Below, piece after piece: positions 39,888 to 48,929 of a stretch of 61,227 nucleotides of DNA. The notes below the pieces were generated by a model. It had not been told where the DNA came from and made no database searches. It saw only the letters and a list, made by a program, of their open reading frames with translations. Each line of letters starts with the position of its first letter. The stretch's first letter is position 1. Position numbers and translations under genes: made by a program. The DNA comes from Puniceicoccaceae bacterium (lineage in GTDB: Bacteria; Verrucomicrobiota; Verrucomicrobiia; Opitutales; Coraliomargaritaceae). Location: the NCBI GenBank assembly GCA_902587165.1, contig CACIKF010000008.1, forward strand, positions 1 through 61,227. The letters are read 5' to 3'.

Positions 39888-40997
39888 TTAATCAGAGTTA
39901 TAACGCTCGATCCACGCTGCGCTCCACTGGGAGTAATCACCCGCTTCGATGTGAGCCCTAGCTTGCGCCATAAGATCTAGGAAAAAATGCGTATTATGGA
40001 TCGAAAGTAGCGTACTCGCGAGAAGCTCCTTAGCCATGATGAGATGGCGAAGGTAGGCGCGGCTAAAGTTTTGACAGGTATAGTTATCCGCCACCATGAT
40101 CGGATTCGGATCATGCTTGAAGCGCTCGTTCTTGAGATTGAGCACACCATTAGGAGTAAAAACGCTGGCATGACGTGCGAGACGGGTCGGCATGACACAG
40201 TCGAACATATCCATACCGAGACCGACCATTTTCAAGAGCTGCGGCGGCGTGCCAACACCCATCACATAGCGCGGTTTATTCTTCGGCATGACGGGAGCCG
40301 TCGCCGCGACCTGCCGTATCATCTCCGCTTCAGGTTCACCAACACTCACACCCCCAATGGCGTAGCCTGGAAAATTCATTTCAGCAAGCGCCTGCCCACA
40401 GTGCTGCCGCAGGTCGTCGTAGATCGAGCCTTGAATAATGCCAAAGACATGGTGCCCCGACTCGATGAAGCCATCCTTAGTCGCATGCTCCAGAAACTCG
40501 CCCGCCCAACGGATCGTGCGTGCGACGGCGCTTTCGCAGGCATCACGCTCACAGGGATACGGCGGGCATTCGTCGAGCACCATGGCTATGTCAGTATCGA
40601 GCTTTTTCTGAATTTCGTAGCAATTTTGTGGCCCCAAAAAAAGCTTACGCCCATCCAGGTGCGAGCGAAACTCGATTCCCTTTTCTGTAATTTTTCGCAG
40701 CTTTGACAGACTGAACACTTGAAAGCCTCCGCTGTCCGTGAGAATCGGCCCCTTCCAATTCATGAATTTGTGTAGACCGCCCATCTCATGCACTAAATCG
40801 GAGCCCGGGCTAATGTTAAGGTGATAGGTATTGCCCAAGATGATCTGCGCGCCGACCTCCTCGATCTGTGCAGGGGTCATCCCTTTGACTGTGGCTTGGG
40901 TGCCAACGGGCATGAAAATAGGGGTCTGAATATCGCCGTGGCGAGTCTTGAGAACTCCGCATCGCGCCTGACCGTCTTCTATGAGCAATGTGAACAT
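39888..40997 (-). CDS. tgt: tRNA-guanine transglycosylase, atypical zinc site
   Basis: A 369-residue enzyme exchanging guanine-34 for preQ1 in tRNAs for Asp, Asn, His and Tyr. The general-base region DSGGFQVFSL (Asp88) and the nucleophile region FDCVMPTR (Asp266) are intact, as are GGVSVGEP and GVGTP. The structural zinc site normally has C-x-C-x2-C plus a His. Here the stretch reads ADNYTC (303-308): the first two cysteines are Ala303 and Asn305, and only Cys308 and His334 remain. The SRAYLRHL segment just after is normal. The gene is convergent to tRNA-Cys, and a heptamer repeat array lies just upstream. Confidence 0.93.
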   Translation of the reverse strand: MFTLLIEDGQARCGVLKTRHGDIQTPIFMPVGTQATVKGMTPAQIEEVGAQIILGNTYHLNISPGSDLVHEMGGLHKFMNWKGPILTDSGGFQVFSLSKLRKITEKGIEFRSHLDGRKLFLGPQNCYEIQKKLDTDIAMVLDECPPYPCERDACESAVARTIRWAGEFLEHATKDGFIESGHHVFGIIQGSIYDDLRQHCGQALAEMNFPGYAIGGVSVGEPEAEMIRQVAATAPVMPKNKPRYVMGVGTPPQLLKMVGLGMDMFDCVMPTRLARHASVFTPNGVLNLKNERFKHDPNPIMVADNYTCQNFSRAYLRHLIMAKELLASTLLSIHNTHFFLDLMAQARAHIEAGDYSQWSAAWIERYNSD

Positions 40998-41000
40998 TTA

Positions 41001-41062
41001 TTAGAAGTTAGTAGTTAGAACTTAGGACTTAGAAGCTTAAAGTTCGACGTTGAATGTTCGAC
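41001..41062. repeat. Tandem heptamer repeat array upstream of ribH and tgt
   Basis: Five consecutive 7-base units (TTAGAAG, TTAGTAG, TTAGAAC, TTAGGAC, TTAGAAG) occupy 41001-41035. After a 6-base step come three units of a second type (GTTCGAC, GTTGAAT, GTTCGAC) at 42-62 of the same block. The 7-base period is exact within each set. The array fills most of the short divergent gap between tgt and ribH. Confidence 0.75.
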
Positions 41063-41089
41063 CTAGGGCGTTCTTAGTGTGCTATTCTT

Positions 41090-41560
41090 ATGAGTGTCGA
41101 CATACCCAGTATTCAGAAAATCGACGGCAGCGGCTTCCGTATCGCTGTCATTGCCTCGCGCTACAACGAGGCACTGGTCGACTCACTCGTCCATCATGCT
41201 TGCGCAACGGTTGAAGCTTCAGGTGCGGAAACTCCTCAAGTTGAGCGCGTCCCAGGTGCAGCTGAACTGCCATTTGCGGCCGCCACGCTGGCCAAGCACG
41301 GCTCCTTCGACGCGATTATCTGCATCGGCGTCGTCATTGCAGGCGACACCAATCACCATGAAATAATTGCTGATAGCACCGCCACCACACTACTCGATCT
41401 GAGCATTGCCAAAAAAGTCCCAGTGATTAACGGCATCCTCGTCGTTAAAAATCTAGCCCAAGCCCAAGCTCGCGCTGGCGACGAAATCAATCGTGGCAAA
41501 GAATTTGCCCAAGCCGCCCTTGAAATGGCACAATTTACAAAAAAATGGAAGACGAAGTAA
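41090..41560 (+). CDS. ribH: 6,7-dimethyl-8-ribityllumazine synthase
   Basis: A 156-residue enzyme joining the pyrimidine and the butanone-phosphate precursor in riboflavin synthesis; family members assemble as pentamers or icosahedral capsids. VIASRYNEALVDSL matches the N-terminal substrate site, GAAELPFAA the central loop, and GDTNHHEII the phosphate-binding segment with its catalytic His. The usual Arg before that segment (IRG) is Ala here. Its stop overlaps the nusB start by 16 bases, a pairing seen in many bacteria, so the two are translationally coupled. No riboswitch of the FMN type is visible upstream. Confidence 0.93.
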   Translation: MSVDIPSIQKIDGSGFRIAVIASRYNEALVDSLVHHACATVEASGAETPQVERVPGAAELPFAAATLAKHGSFDAIICIGVVIAGDTNHHEIIADSTATTLLDLSIAKKVPVINGILVVKNLAQAQARAGDEINRGKEFAQAALEMAQFTKKWKTK

Positions 41561-42006
41561 AACCAGTTAAACGCGGCACACAACGCCGCGAAAACCGCAT
41601 GGCTGCGGTGCAATTTCTTTATCAATGGGAGCTCAACAAGCCCGAGCAGCTGAATGATGCCTTGCGCGTATTCATCGAATCGCAAGATCAGGAGCGCGAC
41701 TACTACGACTTTGCTGAAGAGCTTATCCACGGCACAATTGATCACATCGAAGCTGTCGACACTGAGATCAAATCCCACGCGGACAACTGGACTTTTGAGC
41801 GTATTGCAAAAGTCGACCTCTCAGTGCTGCGACTCGCAATCTATGAGCTCCTCCAACGCCGCGACATTCCGCCCATTGTGAGTATTAATGAAGCGATCGA
41901 ACTGGGGAAAATCTATTCCAACCCCGACTCAAAGCGCTTCATCAACGGCATACTCGATCAAATGAAAAACAAGATCGACCGCCCTCTTCGCTCTGCGGCC
42001 GATTAA
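41545..42006 (+). CDS. nusB: Transcription antitermination factor NusB
   Basis: A 153-residue helical RNA-binding protein that joins NusE (S10) at boxA sites and helps antitermination of rRNA operons. RENRMAAVQFLYQWE is the N-terminal RNA-binding helix region, and the C-terminal half has ISINEAIELGK-like VSINEAIELGKIY, PDSKRFINGILDQM. It overlaps ribH by 16 bases and precedes ftsY by 12 bases, making a ribH-nusB-ftsY run. Confidence 0.95.
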   Translation: MEDEVKPVKRGTQRRENRMAAVQFLYQWELNKPEQLNDALRVFIESQDQERDYYDFAEELIHGTIDHIEAVDTEIKSHADNWTFERIAKVDLSVLRLAIYELLQRRDIPPIVSINEAIELGKIYSNPDSKRFINGILDQMKNKIDRPLRSAAD

Positions 42007-42018
42007 GTATATATAAAC

Positions 42019-42939
42019 ATGCGCGGACTCTTTAAAAAGTTCAAAGACGGTCTCAAGCGACAGACACCTACCTTCCAGAAAGCCTTTAACGGCATCTTCG
42101 CGGCAGGTAAGCTCGACGCCAACGCCCTCGAAGAACTCGAAGAAGCTCTCTACACTGCTGACTTCGGACACGAAACAGTGGAAGAAATCATCGAGGAAAT
42201 CAAAGCGGCTTACAAGGCTGACAAGGAAATGCGCGGAGAGGATGCGGCTAAAATAGGTGCAATCGTTCTCGCCCGCGTGCTCGAAGGCGCTGAGGGTAAG
42301 GTCGATATTGGGCAGCATAAACCGGAAGTCATTTGTCTGGTAGGCGTGAACGGCTCCGGTAAGACCACCACTTCGGCCAAGCTAGGCCATCTGTATCAGA
42401 ATGCAGGATATAGCTTACTACTTGGGGCTTGTGACACTTTCCGCGCAGCGGCGAACGAGCAAATCAAGCACTGGGCGGATCGTCTGAATATTGACATCGT
42501 AGCCAGCCAACACGGAGCCGACTCGGCAGCCGTCGCCTTTGACTCACTCGAAGCGGCCAAGAGCCGCTCACGAGATATCGTGATACTCGACACTGCCGGT
42601 CGACTCCATACGAAGAGCAACTTGATGAACGAGCTGGAAAAGATGCACCGCGTTATCCAAAAGCAAGAACCGACCGCGCCACACCACAGCTGGCTAGTCG
42701 TGGATGGGAGTCTCGGTTCAAACTCAATTGAGCAGGCACGCGTCTTCCACAAAAGTTTCCCTCTGACTGGCCTGATTATTACCAAACTAGACGGCACGAG
42801 CCGAGGCGGCGCGCTCGTTGGCATCTACCGTGAACTGAAGCTACCAATCTACTTCGTCGGCCTTGGTGAGCAAGCCGATGACTTGCAGCCTTTTTCAGCA
42901 GTGAATTACTCGAATGCGATTTTTGGGATTTCGGAGTAG
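42019..42939 (+). CDS. ftsY: Signal recognition particle receptor FtsY
   Basis: A 306-residue SRP receptor that docks ribosome-SRP complexes at the inner membrane. It has the NG domain with almost no acidic A domain. Motifs in order: GVNGSGKTTTSAKLG (P-loop), DTFRAAANEQ, DTAGRLHTKSNLMNEL, TKLDGTSRGG and GLGEQADDLQPF at the C-terminus. The N-terminal basic amphipathic start (MRGLFKKFKDGLKR) probably serves membrane binding. It is the third gene of the ribH-nusB-ftsY set. Confidence 0.96.
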   Translation: MRGLFKKFKDGLKRQTPTFQKAFNGIFAAGKLDANALEELEEALYTADFGHETVEEIIEEIKAAYKADKEMRGEDAAKIGAIVLARVLEGAEGKVDIGQHKPEVICLVGVNGSGKTTTSAKLGHLYQNAGYSLLLGACDTFRAAANEQIKHWADRLNIDIVASQHGADSAAVAFDSLEAAKSRSRDIVILDTAGRLHTKSNLMNELEKMHRVIQKQEPTAPHHSWLVVDGSLGSNSIEQARVFHKSFPLTGLIITKLDGTSRGGALVGIYRELKLPIYFVGLGEQADDLQPFSAVNYSNAIFGISE

Positions 42940-43014
42940 AGGGATCGCCCCCCTCGACGGGTGTTGACGAAAAGGGCTGAGGAGTTAACCCTCATAAAGA
43001 ACTTTTGATTATAG

Positions 43015-44106
43015 ATGCCTACCGAAACTCTCATCGTGCAGCTCGCCGAGCGAAGCTACCCCATCCACTTCAGCGATGTGGCGGAAAGACTCAAAGCTGA
43101 TATAAGCAATTTGCGTGCTTCTGGACGTAGCGTTCGAGTCATCAGCGACGCAGGTGTGCTCAAGGCCCATCCAGAATATCTATCGCAACTAGGCTTCGAA
43201 GACGGCGAGATCCTGTCACTTCCCGCAGGGGAAGCGACGAAGTCGATCGAGTTCTTCAGCCAAGCGCTCAGCCATCTCGCAGACGCGGCATCGAGCCGCG
43301 ACTGCGCCCTCTTCGCTTTTGGCGGCGGCGTGATTGGAGATCTGGCTGGCTACGTGGCAGCGAGCTACCTGCGCGGGATCGATTTCTACCAAATCCCAAG
43401 CACACTACTGTCGATGGTCGATAGCTCCGTCGGTGGCAAAACAGGTATCAATCTCCCAGAAGGCAAAAACCTTGTTGGTGCATTTTGGCAGCCAAAGGCC
43501 GTTTACATCGACACGGCACTTTTACAAACTTTGTCGCCGCGTGAGTTCGCCGCAGGCATGGCCGAAGTTATTAAATACGGCATGTTGGCCGACCTCGAAC
43601 TTTTCAACGATCTCGTCGCACTCAAAGGACTCGATGCGAACTCGGCTGAATTACCTGCCATTGTGCGCCGCTGCTGCGCGATCAAAGCACAGATCGTAGC
43701 TGATGACGAAAAAGAGACCGCTGCCTTGGGTGGTCGCGCCTTACTTAACCTCGGGCATAGCTTTGCACACGCTATAGAAAATGCGGCTGGCTACGGCGAA
43801 TACCTGCACGGTGAGGCTGTCGGCATCGGCCTGAGCATGGCCACGCAACTCTCTGTGGCGCTAGAGCAAATCCCTAGCAGTGATATCGCCCTCACCGATA
43901 AAGTGCTTCACCAATTCCAATTACCTACTCGCCTAAATGAGCCGCTCAAATTGAACGACCTGATGGCCGTGATGCAGCTTGATAAAAAGAACCGCAACGG
44001 ACGCCTACGCTTCGTTACTATGACAAAGCTCGGTTCAGCCGTGACGACAGACGGCATTGATCTGGCGCTCGTCGAGCAACTCTGGCGTAAAGCAGGAGCA
44101 GGGTAG
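43015..44106 (+). CDS. aroB: 3-dehydroquinate synthase
   Basis: A 363-residue zinc- and NAD-dependent enzyme converting DAHP to 3-dehydroquinate in the shikimate pathway. Features are GGGVIGDLAGYVAASYLRG with the NAD-binding glycines, QIPSTLLSMVDSSVGGKTG, and the metal ligands in GHSFAHAIE and HGEAVGIG. The gene lies 75 bases after ftsY, so it may be cotranscribed. Confidence 0.97.
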   Translation: MPTETLIVQLAERSYPIHFSDVAERLKADISNLRASGRSVRVISDAGVLKAHPEYLSQLGFEDGEILSLPAGEATKSIEFFSQALSHLADAASSRDCALFAFGGGVIGDLAGYVAASYLRGIDFYQIPSTLLSMVDSSVGGKTGINLPEGKNLVGAFWQPKAVYIDTALLQTLSPREFAAGMAEVIKYGMLADLELFNDLVALKGLDANSAELPAIVRRCCAIKAQIVADDEKETAALGGRALLNLGHSFAHAIENAAGYGEYLHGEAVGIGLSMATQLSVALEQIPSSDIALTDKVLHQFQLPTRLNEPLKLNDLMAVMQLDKKNRNGRLRFVTMTKLGSAVTTDGIDLALVEQLWRKAGAG

Positions 44107-44189
44107 TGGATGTGTGCTTAGGGCTAATTTATGGCCCTTGGAATCGAGAACCTGTTTACCTGCTTGACCCGATCAGGCACAGAGTGGCC

Positions 44190-45446
44190 TTAAAAAACAG
44201 GTGATAAGTCCAGCTGTTGCCCGGGCTCTAGGGTGTATTTTCCGCTACTATCCACATCCTCGTCGTTCCTGAAGAGCTGGAGCTCAACTGGCTCCTTGAG
44301 CTCAGCAGGTGGAATCCATTGCCATTTACCAATCTCTACAAACTCCATTGCAATGCCCTTGTCCCAATTTAGCCCTGCGCCACTGCCGCGAACGAAAGGC
44401 TTGTTCCCTATCCCAATAAAGACGGAGGCTACAACCGCGCTATCACTTTTTTTAGTGCGCACGCGCTTCTTCACTTTTGAAGGAACCACATCGCCAAACA
44501 TATCTTCCGATTCCGCGGTCTCGTCTTCGGGGCTTGCAATGGTCGCTCCATCTTTCGACTCAGGCACTTCTTCATCCAGAGGCGGCTCAGGTTTCACTTC
44601 GAGCTCCTCGGTTTGCGAAGCTGGCTTTTTCGCTTTGTTATCTTTGACGGACTTTTCAGTTTCTGGCTGGGGTGCTTCTTGGGTCGTTTCGTCGGTAGGG
44701 ACTTCTTCTGCTGGCGACTTTGGTGACTTAGATTCAATAATGCGGCTGACTGCCTCGGAGGACTTATCCTGCTTTTGCTCAATCGCACGCTGGAGCAAGC
44801 TTGGTTCAGGCTTACGGGTCTTGCGCGGGGCACGCTTTTTTTTGGTCTTCGCCTCGTCAGGGGTGAATTCAACAGGCGCTACTTTTTCAGGCTCCTCGAC
44901 TTTTTCCTCAGCCGGCACATCTGGATCGGGAGATTCGACCACTTGGGCCGAGTTTTTTTCTGCCTCAGCTTCTAATGACTTAGCTAAGCTTTCGACTTGC
45001 TTGGCAAGTGCTTTAAGCTGATTGGATTGCTCGGCTTGCTCTTTACTAAGCGGATCGATTCTTTCCTCAAGCGCCCGGGCAGGCACCGCAGAGTCGGGCT
45101 GTTGAGCGTGTACGAGATTGCTAAGACCAGCCTCAAAGCTCTCCATGCGCTCGACCACTTCTTCGACTTGCTGCTGCGTACTGACAATGTGTCGCTGTAA
45201 GACACGAACATCGGCGGTCCGATCCTCCACCTCTTCACGTAGGCGCACCTGAAACTCTATGATGTAGGGTAGTACAAAAAGTGCCGCGCCTAGCGCAACC
45301 GAGATGACACAGGAGACAACTTGCCAATTTGATAGCTGCCAATCGCCCAATATCGCGATGGCTAGAGCGGTCGCGACCAAGAGTACATCACCGAGGATGA
45401 AAGGCCATTTAGAAAGCGTCGTTTGTAGGTCGTCGTCCGATTGCAT
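44190..45446 (-). CDS. Membrane-anchored coiled-coil protein, unknown
   Basis: A 418-residue protein I do not recognise. Two adjacent membrane helices (about 14-36 and 41-63) are followed by a heptad-like coiled coil to about residue 165 (REEVEDRTADVRVLQ..., EQAEQSNQLKALAKQ). A long linker rich in Lys, Glu and Pro (about 165-335, e.g. KTKKKRAPRKTRKPE) leads to a compact C-terminal domain of about 80 residues with VFIGIGNKPFVRG and LNWDKGIAMEFVEIG. The layout suggests a cytoplasmic scaffold or tether at the inner membrane. It is alone, separated from the rplS operon by that operon's terminator. Confidence 0.7.
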   Translation of the reverse strand: MQSDDDLQTTLSKWPFILGDVLLVATALAIAILGDWQLSNWQVVSCVISVALGAALFVLPYIIEFQVRLREEVEDRTADVRVLQRHIVSTQQQVEEVVERMESFEAGLSNLVHAQQPDSAVPARALEERIDPLSKEQAEQSNQLKALAKQVESLAKSLEAEAEKNSAQVVESPDPDVPAEEKVEEPEKVAPVEFTPDEAKTKKKRAPRKTRKPEPSLLQRAIEQKQDKSSEAVSRIIESKSPKSPAEEVPTDETTQEAPQPETEKSVKDNKAKKPASQTEELEVKPEPPLDEEVPESKDGATIASPEDETAESEDMFGDVVPSKVKKRVRTKKSDSAVVASVFIGIGNKPFVRGSGAGLNWDKGIAMEFVEIGKWQWIPPAELKEPVELQLFRNDEDVDSSGKYTLEPGQQLDLSPVF

Positions 45447-45504
45447 ATGCGAGGCGCGTGTTGATTATGTACAAATCATTGTTAATGCGATCAAGCGCAC
45501 AACT

Positions 45505-45537
45505 AAAAAAGGCCGCCCTTGACGGGTCGGCCTTTTT
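45505..45537 (-). terminator. Intrinsic terminator after rplS
   Basis: On the minus strand AAAAAGGCCG and CGGCCTTTTT pair perfectly (10 bp) around the ribosomal-operon tail, with T-rich flank. It lies about 20 bases past rplS and ends the rpsP-trmD-rplS run. Confidence 0.9.
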
Positions 45538-45557
45538 GAAAAGTAATAGTGAACTGC

Positions 45558-45929
45558 CTATTTGAGTCCTGCTTCGACGAGGCGCTTTTCCTTAACAAGG
45601 TTAGCGGCCTTACCAATGCGATCACGCATGTAAAACATACGAGCACGCATGGTGACCGACTCGCGGTCGATCTCGACTTTTTCTATCGACGGGCTGTGTA
45701 CAGGGAAAACTTTTTCTACACCAACACCCGATGCGATACGACGCACGGTGAACGCTTCTTGAATACCGCCGCCGCGGCGGGAGATGACAATACCCGCAAA
45801 GATCTGGATACGTGTCTTATCGCCTTCTTTAACCTTGAGGTGAACGCGAACGCCATCCCCCACCTTAAAGTCGGCGCGGTCATCAGTAAGTTGATCTTTA
45901 GTGATTTCTTCGAGGATTGCTTGGCTCAT
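45558..45929 (-). CDS. rplS: 50S ribosomal protein L19
   Basis: A 123-residue large-subunit protein at the 30S-50S interface. DFKVGDGVRVHLKVKEGDKTRIQIFAG and the FTVRRIASGVGVEKVFPVHSP segment are conserved L19 sequence. The protein is slightly longer at the C-terminus than E. coli L19 (115 residues), with a lysine-rich end. It lies 30 bases downstream of trmD. Confidence 0.97.
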   Translation of the reverse strand: MSQAILEEITKDQLTDDRADFKVGDGVRVHLKVKEGDKTRIQIFAGIVISRRGGGIQEAFTVRRIASGVGVEKVFPVHSPSIEKVEIDRESVTMRARMFYMRDRIGKAANLVKEKRLVEAGLK

Positions 45930-45959
45930 TTCTGGAATTCTCTGGTTTTGTATTAAAAG

Positions 45960-46637
<678 letters not shown>

Positions 46638-46671
46638 GAGAGCAGAGAATCGAGCTCTCCCGCTTTGCGGG
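46638..46671. repeat. Two small hairpins in the rpsP-trmD gap
   Basis: GAGAGC (46638-46643) pairs with GCTCTC (46654-46659), and CCCGC-TTT-GCGGG lies at 46659-46671. They occupy nearly the whole gap where other genomes carry rimM. There is no T-run. Confidence 0.4.
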
Positions 46672-46678
46672 AATTGCT

Positions 46679-46954
46679 TTACGCTTCGGCGGATGCCTCA
46701 GCTGGTGCCTCGCGACGAGCCTTGCGAATCAGACTAGCAGCTGTGTCGGTAGGCTTCGCACCGACAGACTTCCAGTAATCTACACGGTCGAGCTTGAGGC
46801 TAAGCTCGTCCTCTGCGCGCTTGGCTTGTGGCTCATAAGTGCCAAGCAATTCAACGAAACGACCATCACGACGAGCAAGTGCTTCGGTAACGACCATACG
46901 ATAGAAAGGACGGTGGCTTGCGCCATGACGTTGGAGACGGATTTTAAGTGCCAT
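46679..46954 (-). CDS. rpsP: 30S ribosomal protein S16
   Basis: A 91-residue small-subunit assembly protein. KIRLQRHGASHRPFYRMVVTEALARRDGRFVE is the typical N-terminal half. The C-terminus is extended by an alanine- and glutamate-rich tail (EAPAEASAEA). It is first in the rpsP-trmD-rplS run. Confidence 0.97.
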   Translation of the reverse strand: MALKIRLQRHGASHRPFYRMVVTEALARRDGRFVELLGTYEPQAKRAEDELSLKLDRVDYWKSVGAKPTDTAASLIRKARREAPAEASAEA

Positions 46955-47065
46955 AATTAGAAAAATTAAAAGGGTGCGGACGGTGCTGCTCGAAATTGCG
47001 AAGAGCGAAGAAAAAAGGAGTTCTACCTCGCCCTGTCAAGCGCAGAGCAGGATAATATAACAGGA

Positions 47066-47293
47066 TTATGGTTCGACCACATCAGGCGAATCCGTCCAAG
47101 GTAAGGGAAAGGCACTCTTTTGCCAATCTTTACGCTCCTCGCCGATTTTGGCAAACTCATCCTCTTCACCCGCGATGAAAACACCCGAAAATTTATAGCG
47201 ATTCTCCTGCCCAGTCATGCGGACGGTGCGCTTACCGCTATAAGAAACAAGCGTGCGTGGCGTAGTGTAGTCGATTTGGCGAATCTTTGACAT
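47066..47293 (-). CDS. Small cytoplasmic protein, unknown
   Basis: A 75-residue ORF I do not recognise. It has basic patches (SKIRQIDY, SGKRTVRM) and a later acidic stretch (GEEDEFAKIGEE), followed by a proline- and tryptophan-containing end (KSAFPLPWTDSPDVVEP). No signal or membrane segment is visible. It lies upstream of rpsP on the same strand with a 111-base gap and divergent from the ferredoxin gene. Supported only by an intact frame with an ATG and plausible composition. Confidence 0.5.
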   Translation of the reverse strand: MSKIRQIDYTTPRTLVSYSGKRTVRMTGQENRYKFSGVFIAGEEDEFAKIGEERKDWQKSAFPLPWTDSPDVVEP

Positions 47294-47310
47294 CTTTAGT
47301 TAACAATAGG

Positions 47311-47331
47311 CTAAGAATTAGGACTTAGCAA
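47311..47331. repeat. Short heptamer repeat related to the 41-kb array
   Basis: Three 7-base units in phase, CTAAGAA, TTAGGAC and TTAGCAA, lie in the gap before the ferredoxin gene. TTAGGAC is identical to a unit at 41022. Confidence 0.5.
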
Positions 47332-47424
47332 TAAAGCCTTAACTTGATGGATGATCTTAATTTATTCAGGAAACAAGATAGCAAAACGAGTTGCATTGTA
47401 GTAAACAGTGAATTGTCTAAAAAC

Positions 47425-47685
47425 ATGGCTAATATTGTATTTGAAAAATCAGGAGTCACTGCTCCATGGACGGGCACCGAAGAAAGCATCCTCGAACTTG
47501 GCGAGATCCATGACCTCGATCTTGACTACGGCTGTCGCATGGGTAACTGCACCGCTTGCCAACAACCGATCGTCTCTGGAGAGGTCGACTACCCAAATGG
47601 CCACACGGGTGAACCCGACGAGGGTAACGCCCTACTCTGCTGTTGCCAGCCTAAGGGCGATGTGGATGTGGTCATCAATGCCTAG
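47425..47685 (+). CDS. Plant-type [2Fe-2S] ferredoxin
   Basis: An 86-residue electron carrier. Cluster ligands are Cys37, Cys42 and Cys45 in CRMGNCTAC, plus one of the Cys72-74 run (LLCCC), giving the C-x4-C-x2-C...C pattern. The [12 protein letters not shown] segment between them is typical. The ATG at 47425 gives the family-normal N-terminus; an in-frame ATG at 47344 would add 27 residues with no family match. No oxygenase or reductase partner is adjacent, so its partner is unknown. Confidence 0.85.
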   Translation: MANIVFEKSGVTAPWTGTEESILELGEIHDLDLDYGCRMGNCTACQQPIVSGEVDYPNGHTGEPDEGNALLCCCQPKGDVDVVINA

Positions 47686-47718
47686 CCCATGGCTTGTTTG
47701 CTTGTATCCATATCCTCG

Positions 47719-48927
47719 TTATAGGGCCTTGGAAGGCGGATACGGAAAGTCTCGCAATCCTCTCGCTAGCCAATCTGTGGCGCTGTCATCATTCCCTGCA
47801 TGGAGCAATTCACGTAGCTCAACTGCTCCGTCTTGAGCCTCCACTGCAGCCTCAGTTTGGTCTAAAGCCCGCAATAGCTGCCGACTCAGTTGTGCAGGAC
47901 TTGCCGCAGATTGAATAAACTCTGGATGTAATGGACGATCCAGCAGCAAATTGGCGATGCCGATGTATTTGACCTTTACCAAGAGTCGACCGAGCCAGTA
48001 ACTCATAGGATTGAGCCGATACGCAATGGCGCCGGGTATGCCCGAGAGAGCGCAGCCGAGAGACATCGTACCGGAACTCATTAACACAGCACTGCCCGGC
48101 AAATTCTCAGTTTTATTGGAAACAAATTCAATTTGCTGAGCCAAGTCTGGCTGTGTTGCTAAGACCGACTCCAAAAGGTCCCGAATCTTAGCGCTTGGGT
48201 AGACTACCGTCGCTTTAAGAGCAGGTTTCAACTCGCGAGCTTTCCGAAAGCCCGCGAGCAAGAGCGGGAATATTCGTCCCACTGCCGCGCTTCGGCTCCC
48301 AGGGAGCAGTAGGACGGGCGCATCTGACTCGTAGCGAAACGGCGCTTGCCAGTTTCGACGGACAAAGGGGTGCCCGACAAACTCTGTAGGCAAATTTGTG
48401 TCAGCAAAGCACTCGACCTCGAAGGGAAAAATTACACCCAGTCGATCCAGTATTTGCGCCATTTTAAAGCGGCGTTTTGCCTTCCATGCCCAAACTTGCG
48501 GCCCCACGTAGTAGCTGAGGCCAATTTTGCCGCCGCCTTTTTTACTCAATCCACGTTTAGTCAATTGTTCAGCTAGGCGTAAATTAAAACCAGGATAATC
48601 GACGAAACAAATATGCTTCGGCTCGTAGCGTTCAATCCAATCCAAGGTACGATCAAAGAGGCCTTTAAAAAAGTTATAATGGCGCACCACTTCGACGAAA
48701 CCGACGATCGATACCGACGTCAGGTCGTAGAGCAGTTGGGCACCGGACGCTTGTAACTCAACCCCGCCAAGGCAGACAACTTTCAAATCGGGTTGCTTCG
48801 CAAGTAAATCCGAGAGTAGAAGCGCTGCGTGCTCATCCCCCGAATGCTCACCAGCAATGATGAGCAAATCCGGCCGACCGTTGATCGGCGCAGGGAAATC
48901 CGTAGTTGCTGGAAGCGATGTCGACAC
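47719..48927 (-). CDS. lpxB: Lipid-A-disaccharide synthase
   Basis: A 402-residue GT19 enzyme that joins UDP-diacylglucosamine and lipid X to make the lipid A disaccharide. The N-terminal motif reads IIAGEHSGDEHAA (usually AGExSGD). Later GHPFVRRNW, LLPGSRSAAVGRIFPL and MSSGTMSLGCAL are family signatures. The start is GTG at 48927, two bases after the stop of the upstream oxidoreductase gene, which supports coupled translation and lipid A assembly in this operon. Confidence 0.95.
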   Translation of the reverse strand: MSTSLPATTDFPAPINGRPDLLIIAGEHSGDEHAALLLSDLLAKQPDLKVVCLGGVELQASGAQLLYDLTSVSIVGFVEVVRHYNFFKGLFDRTLDWIERYEPKHICFVDYPGFNLRLAEQLTKRGLSKKGGGKIGLSYYVGPQVWAWKAKRRFKMAQILDRLGVIFPFEVECFADTNLPTEFVGHPFVRRNWQAPFRYESDAPVLLLPGSRSAAVGRIFPLLLAGFRKARELKPALKATVVYPSAKIRDLLESVLATQPDLAQQIEFVSNKTENLPGSAVLMSSGTMSLGCALSGIPGAIAYRLNPMSYWLGRLLVKVKYIGIANLLLDRPLHPEFIQSAASPAQLSRQLLRALDQTEAAVEAQDGAVELRELLHAGNDDSATDWLARGLRDFPYPPSKAL

Positions 48928-48929
48928 GG

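Noticed and set aside
40044-40706. A 220-codon plus-strand frame opposite tgt
   Set aside because: Antisense shadow of an unmistakable tgt.
41001-41089. FMN riboswitch upstream of ribH
   Set aside because: The short leader has none of the conserved FMN-element core sequences and is filled by the heptamer array.
44233-45021. A 262-codon plus-strand frame opposite the coiled-coil protein
   Set aside because: It is very serine-rich, as expected from the complement of a Lys/Glu/Ala-rich gene, and the minus frame has a clear domain layout.
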